Below are positions 60,898 through 64,000 of a stretch of 64,000 nucleotides of DNA, one piece after another. The translations under genes and the position numbers were made by a program. Positions within the stretch are counted from its first letter, which is position 1; every line of letters begins with the position of its first letter. Source of the DNA: JACJYC01 sp964558465 (GTDB lineage Bacteria; Bacteroidota; Bacteroidia; Chitinophagales; Saprospiraceae); the NCBI GenBank assembly GCA_964558465.1, contig CAZLEF010000029.1:1-64000 (forward strand), written 5' to 3'. The notes beneath the pieces were generated by a model, which did not search any database, was not told the origin of the DNA, and saw only the letters and a list, made by a program, of their open reading frames with translations.

Positions 60898-61074
60898 GGT
60901 TGATAGTTTTTATTAAATGATATGGCAAAGGTGGTGGGGATACATTACAAGGGCAGGTACTAATTCCGCAAGTCATAGGATGGAAATGATATTCGATAGG
61001 ACTTTTTCCGCATTCACAGGATATTTTCCGCATCCTGCTATTTTGTTCTTTCAAATACAATTACCTTTAATTCC
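60898..61074. promoter_or_regulatory. Divergent control region between the FIST operon and the second HTCS gene
   Basis: A 177-bp gap serving two diverging transcripts. TACCTTTA at 61062-61069 is a -7-like element for the HTCS gene and lies only 5 bp before its first ATG, so translation may begin at 61090 instead. The minus-strand promoter lies near 60930. Two copies of TTTTCCGCAT(T/C) occur about 20 bp apart (61007-61016, 61025-61034), a possible binding site. Confidence 0.45.
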
Positions 61075-64000
61075 ATGAGTGTAAAAGGTATGCAACGGAT
61101 AGTCTGCAGTTGCCTGTTGGCCGCATTGGTGTTTTGTGCATCCGCACAAACACAAACGGGTAACCACGTTGTCAATATCTCCACTGCCGAAGGGCTGTCG
61201 CAGGGTGTTGTTTTTGATATTTTGCAGGATTCGGAAGGCTTCCTTTGGTTCGGCACCAAGGACGGCCTCAACCGCTACGACGGCTACCGGTTCGAGGTGT
61301 TCACCAATGACCCCGACGACCCCTGGTCCATTTCCGGCAACACCGTCACCCTGCTTTTTGAGGATTCAAAGGGGAGGATTTGGGCAACGACCGACAACCA
61401 CGGCGTGGATATTTACGACAAGGCAACCGGCCGGTTCCATCACATTCTATATGACCCTACCCAACCGGGCGGCCTGTCCGGCAATCACATCGTGACCATC
61501 GTGGAAGACAGTTCCGGTTACTTTCTGCTCAACGTGGATGGAAAGGAAATCAACCTATTGAAGCTGGAAGACGCTTTTTTTGAAAAACAACAACCCCCGC
61601 AGGTCATCCGCATTCCGGTGCCGAAGCAGGACATTGGCAGGCAGATGCCCGGCGCCATGATAAGGGTCATCGTCAAAGATGAAAAAGGCCGGATATGGGT
61701 GGGCGGGCCGGGGGTGATTTATCAATTGGATGTGCATAAAGCGCAGCTTACCTTAGTCAAAGAAGGGGTTTCCATTGGCGCCACCATCATCAATGAGGAT
61801 GGCTCCCTCTGGGGGGTGGGCCAAAATCAGGCGCACTTTTACTGGGACGGGGAAAAGGCGACACTGCTCCCCGATGATTTTTTTGCTGTCATGCAGTTTG
61901 CCAGGGATAAACAGGGTCATATCTGGGCAGTCCGACCGGATTCGTTGTTTGGGATGGATTTGAAAAATAGCCTGAATTCCCAACCCACTCCTTCTGCGCA
62001 CAAGGGGATATTTTTCCGGTGGGCGCCTGACATCCCGGCCACTGATTATCCGATGGCTTCGCTGGCGATAGATAACTCCGGCATCATCTGGGTAGGCTCC
62101 AATGGATATGGTTTGTATCAAATCAATCCCAACCAAACCCGGTTCACCCACCTGTTGCCCGGCATTTCCGTCCGGAATATAGCCGTCGTTTCAGCGGACA
62201 AATATTTTCTGAATACCTATTCCAATTGGTTTACAGAAAACGGCACTTTCCTGCGATATGACCCGTTGAGGAACACCTGGAAAGCGCCTTCCGTTGATTA
62301 TATGATGATATCCCGAACGGGCGAATATTGGATGAAATATACAGGGCCTGTTGAAAATATATACCAGCTCAAAAAATACTCGCCCAATACGAAAACAGAG
62401 GAGCTGATAAATATTCCCTGGGTGCATTATGATGCGCAGCCCATGCTGGAAACGGAAGATGGAATGATATGGCTGACCGGGTTTAATCAACTGCTCACTG
62501 CTGTCAATCCGGATACAAAAAGCGTATCCACCTACGACCTGAAGGATGGCAAAAAAACGCTGATTGACAACCGGGCACAGAAAGTCCTTTCAAGGGATTT
62601 TTCCACCGCCATCTATGAGGATATAAACGGGGTGATATGGGTAGGCACTCAAAATGGCATGATTCGTTGTGAGCGCAAGGGCAAAATGCCTTATGAACTG
62701 GAGGTCAGGCATATTAAAAACATCCCCGGCGACCAACAATCCTTGAGCTACAATCATGTGATGTGCTTCCTCGACGACCCCGTCCAGCCGGAGCAATACC
62801 TGTGGATCTGTACCAAAGGCGGCGGGCTGAACCGGTTCGACAAAAAGGAAGGGACTTTTTTGCGGTTGACAAAAAAGGATGGGCTGCCGGACAATGTGGT
62901 GTATGGAATATTGTCCGATGAGCAAGGCAACCTGTGGGGCAGCACGAACAAAGGCATTTTTTGCCTCCTGCAATCCGGCCTGCGGGAAGGGCAATACCTG
63001 TTCAGGAATTTTTCAAAAAAAGACGGGCTGCAGGAAGAGGAATTCAATACCGGGGCCTATGCGAAAATGCCGGACGGGAAACTGATGTTTGGCGGCGTCA
63101 ACGGCTACAATGTTTTCGACCCCAAAGACCTGTTGGCAACAGAATTTCACCCGCCAATATATGTCACCAGGATATTGGTCAACAATCAGCCGGTGAGGCC
63201 AGGGGACGCCTCCAATATTTTGGAAAAAACAATTGCGTTCACCAGTTCCATCACCTTGTTGCCGAAGCATGAAATACTCACCCTGGAATTTTCGTCGCTC
63301 GATTTCACCGCCCCCGACCGCAACAAATACCGCTACCAACTCGTCGGGGCGGATGACACCTGGGTGGAAGCGGGCAGCCAGCGTTCGGCCACCTTTTTAC
63401 AATTGCCACCCGGCGCCTATACTTTCCGGGTGCAAGGCACGAACAGCCAGGGCGTATGGAGTGAAAACATCGCCGAACTGCAAATAAATGTCTTGCCCCC
63501 CTGGTGGAAAACCTGGTGGGCCTACCTTCTGTATGGTATATTGGTCGTTATGGCTATCGGATTTTACTTTCGTTTTTCTATCAATCGCGCAAAGCTGAAA
63601 CAGCAACTGGCCTTTGAGCAGCAAGAGGCCGACCGGGTCCGGGAACTGGACACCCTGAAAACCCGGCTCTTTATCAATATGACGCATGAGTTTCGTACGC
63701 CCCTGACCATTATTATCGGTATGGCTCAGCAAGTGATGGACAACCCGAAAGCACATTTTAGCGGAGGCATAAAAATGATCCTTAATAATGGGCAGAACCT
63801 GCTTGAAATGGTCAATAAAATGCTCGACCTGTCTAAATTGGAAAGCGGTAAAATGACCTTGGATTTGGTACAGGGTGATATGGTGTTGTTTTTAAGAAAT
63901 ATTGTGGAAGCCTTTCGGTCCTTTGCCGCCAAAAAAGAAATTCAATTGCATTTCCTCCCCGAGGCGGATGAGGTAATGATGGATTTTGATCCGGATAAAA
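61075..64000 (+). CDS. Hybrid two-component system regulator (HTCS), 3' part beyond the window
   Basis: At least 975 codons without a stop up to the window end. Signal peptide (ending FCASAQ), two-component regulator propeller repeats (FLWFGTKDGLNRYDGY, IWVGSNGYGLYQI and others), a Y_Y_Y domain (about 725-815), a transmembrane helix (about 820-840) and HisKA with phosphoacceptor H871 (FINMTHEFRTPLT). The window stops at the beginning of the ATPase domain; receiver and AraC domains would follow. ATG at 61090 is an alternative start that fits the promoter better. It is divergent from the FIST operon and could regulate it. Confidence 0.9.
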   Translation, partial: MSVKGMQRIVCSCLLAALVFCASAQTQTGNHVVNISTAEGLSQGVVFDILQDSEGFLWFGTKDGLNRYDGYRFEVFTNDPDDPWSISGNTVTLLFEDSKGRIWATTDNHGVDIYDKATGRFHHILYDPTQPGGLSGNHIVTIVEDSSGYFLLNVDGKEINLLKLEDAFFEKQQPPQVIRIPVPKQDIGRQMPGAMIRVIVKDEKGRIWVGGPGVIYQLDVHKAQLTLVKEGVSIGATIINEDGSLWGVGQNQAHFYWDGEKATLLPDDFFAVMQFARDKQGHIWAVRPDSLFGMDLKNSLNSQPTPSAHKGIFFRWAPDIPATDYPMASLAIDNSGIIWVGSNGYGLYQINPNQTRFTHLLPGISVRNIAVVSADKYFLNTYSNWFTENGTFLRYDPLRNTWKAPSVDYMMISRTGEYWMKYTGPVENIYQLKKYSPNTKTEELINIPWVHYDAQPMLETEDGMIWLTGFNQLLTAVNPDTKSVSTYDLKDGKKTLIDNRAQKVLSRDFSTAIYEDINGVIWVGTQNGMIRCERKGKMPYELEVRHIKNIPGDQQSLSYNHVMCFLDDPVQPEQYLWICTKGGGLNRFDKKEGTFLRLTKKDGLPDNVVYGILSDEQGNLWGSTNKGIFCLLQSGLREGQYLFRNFSKKDGLQEEEFNTGAYAKMPDGKLMFGGVNGYNVFDPKDLLATEFHPPIYVTRILVNNQPVRPGDASNILEKTIAFTSSITLLPKHEILTLEFSSLDFTAPDRNKYRYQLVGADDTWVEAGSQRSATFLQLPPGAYTFRVQGTNSQGVWSENIAELQINVLPPWWKTWWAYLLYGILVVMAIGFYFRFSINRAKLKQQLAFEQQEADRVRELDTLKTRLFINMTHEFRTPLTIIIGMAQQVMDNPKAHFSGGIKMILNNGQNLLEMVNKMLDLSKLESGKMTLDLVQGDMVLFLRNIVEAFRSFAAKKEIQLHFLPEADEVMMDFDPDK

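Overview
The window looks like chromosomal DNA of a Bacteroidota bacterium, most likely in or near the Saprospiraceae/Lewinellaceae. This rests on four observations: a type IX secretion (T9SS) C-terminal sorting domain on a xylanase, two hybrid two-component regulators (HTCS) of the Bacteroidota type, TAnnTTTG-type -7 promoter elements a few dozen bases before several starts, and the general absence of Shine-Dalgarno sequences. No rRNA, tRNA, CRISPR array, transposase or integrase gene was seen. Family-level placement is an inference.

Layout. 1-7.1 kb: a CPBP membrane protease, an AT-rich GrpB/VOC gene pair that looks acquired, a large AsmA-like protein, a decayed small toxin-antitoxin-like locus bracketed by a second copy of the asmA 3' tail, and a fasciclin lipoprotein. 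7.2-15.2 kb: a secreted GH10 xylanase, a TPR lipoprotein, a serine hydrolase fused to an NTF2-like domain, two small proteins and a secreted GH5 glucanase. 15.4-18.2 kb: a molybdate uptake operon (ModE-type regulator, modA, modB, modC). 18.4-36.1 kb: an island-like block with an HTCS regulator, a 2752-residue SpvB/RHS (Tc-toxin BC-like) protein, two glycine-rich proteins and a FAD-linked oxidase, closed by a degenerate second copy of the modC 3' end. 36.1-46.9 kb: an assimilatory sulfate reduction cluster on the minus strand, read as rrf2, cysJ, cysI, cobA, cysK, cysH, cysD, a siroheme-synthase/TauE fusion, and cysN. Its larger intergenic gaps each hold a different short-unit tandem array. 46.9-49 kb: an S9 peptidase.

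The most striking part is 49.2-60.9 kb, a minus-strand operon of twelve genes. In transcription order it encodes an NAD-dependent epimerase, a triple NTF2-like secreted protein, two FIST proteins, an EthD protein, three more FIST proteins, a soluble histidine kinase, a single-domain response regulator, a response regulator fused to a class III nucleotide cyclase, and a small three-helix membrane protein of the PycTM (DUF5706) type, the effector family of the Pycsar anti-phage system. The last five genes overlap by 4 nt or lie 1 nt apart. Read together, they suggest that several FIST ligand sensors feed a cytosolic phosphorelay that controls cyclic-nucleotide synthesis, and that the cyclic nucleotide acts on a membrane effector. 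A second HTCS gene diverges from this operon and runs off the window end.

All functional calls come from reading motifs and gene order. No database search was possible.
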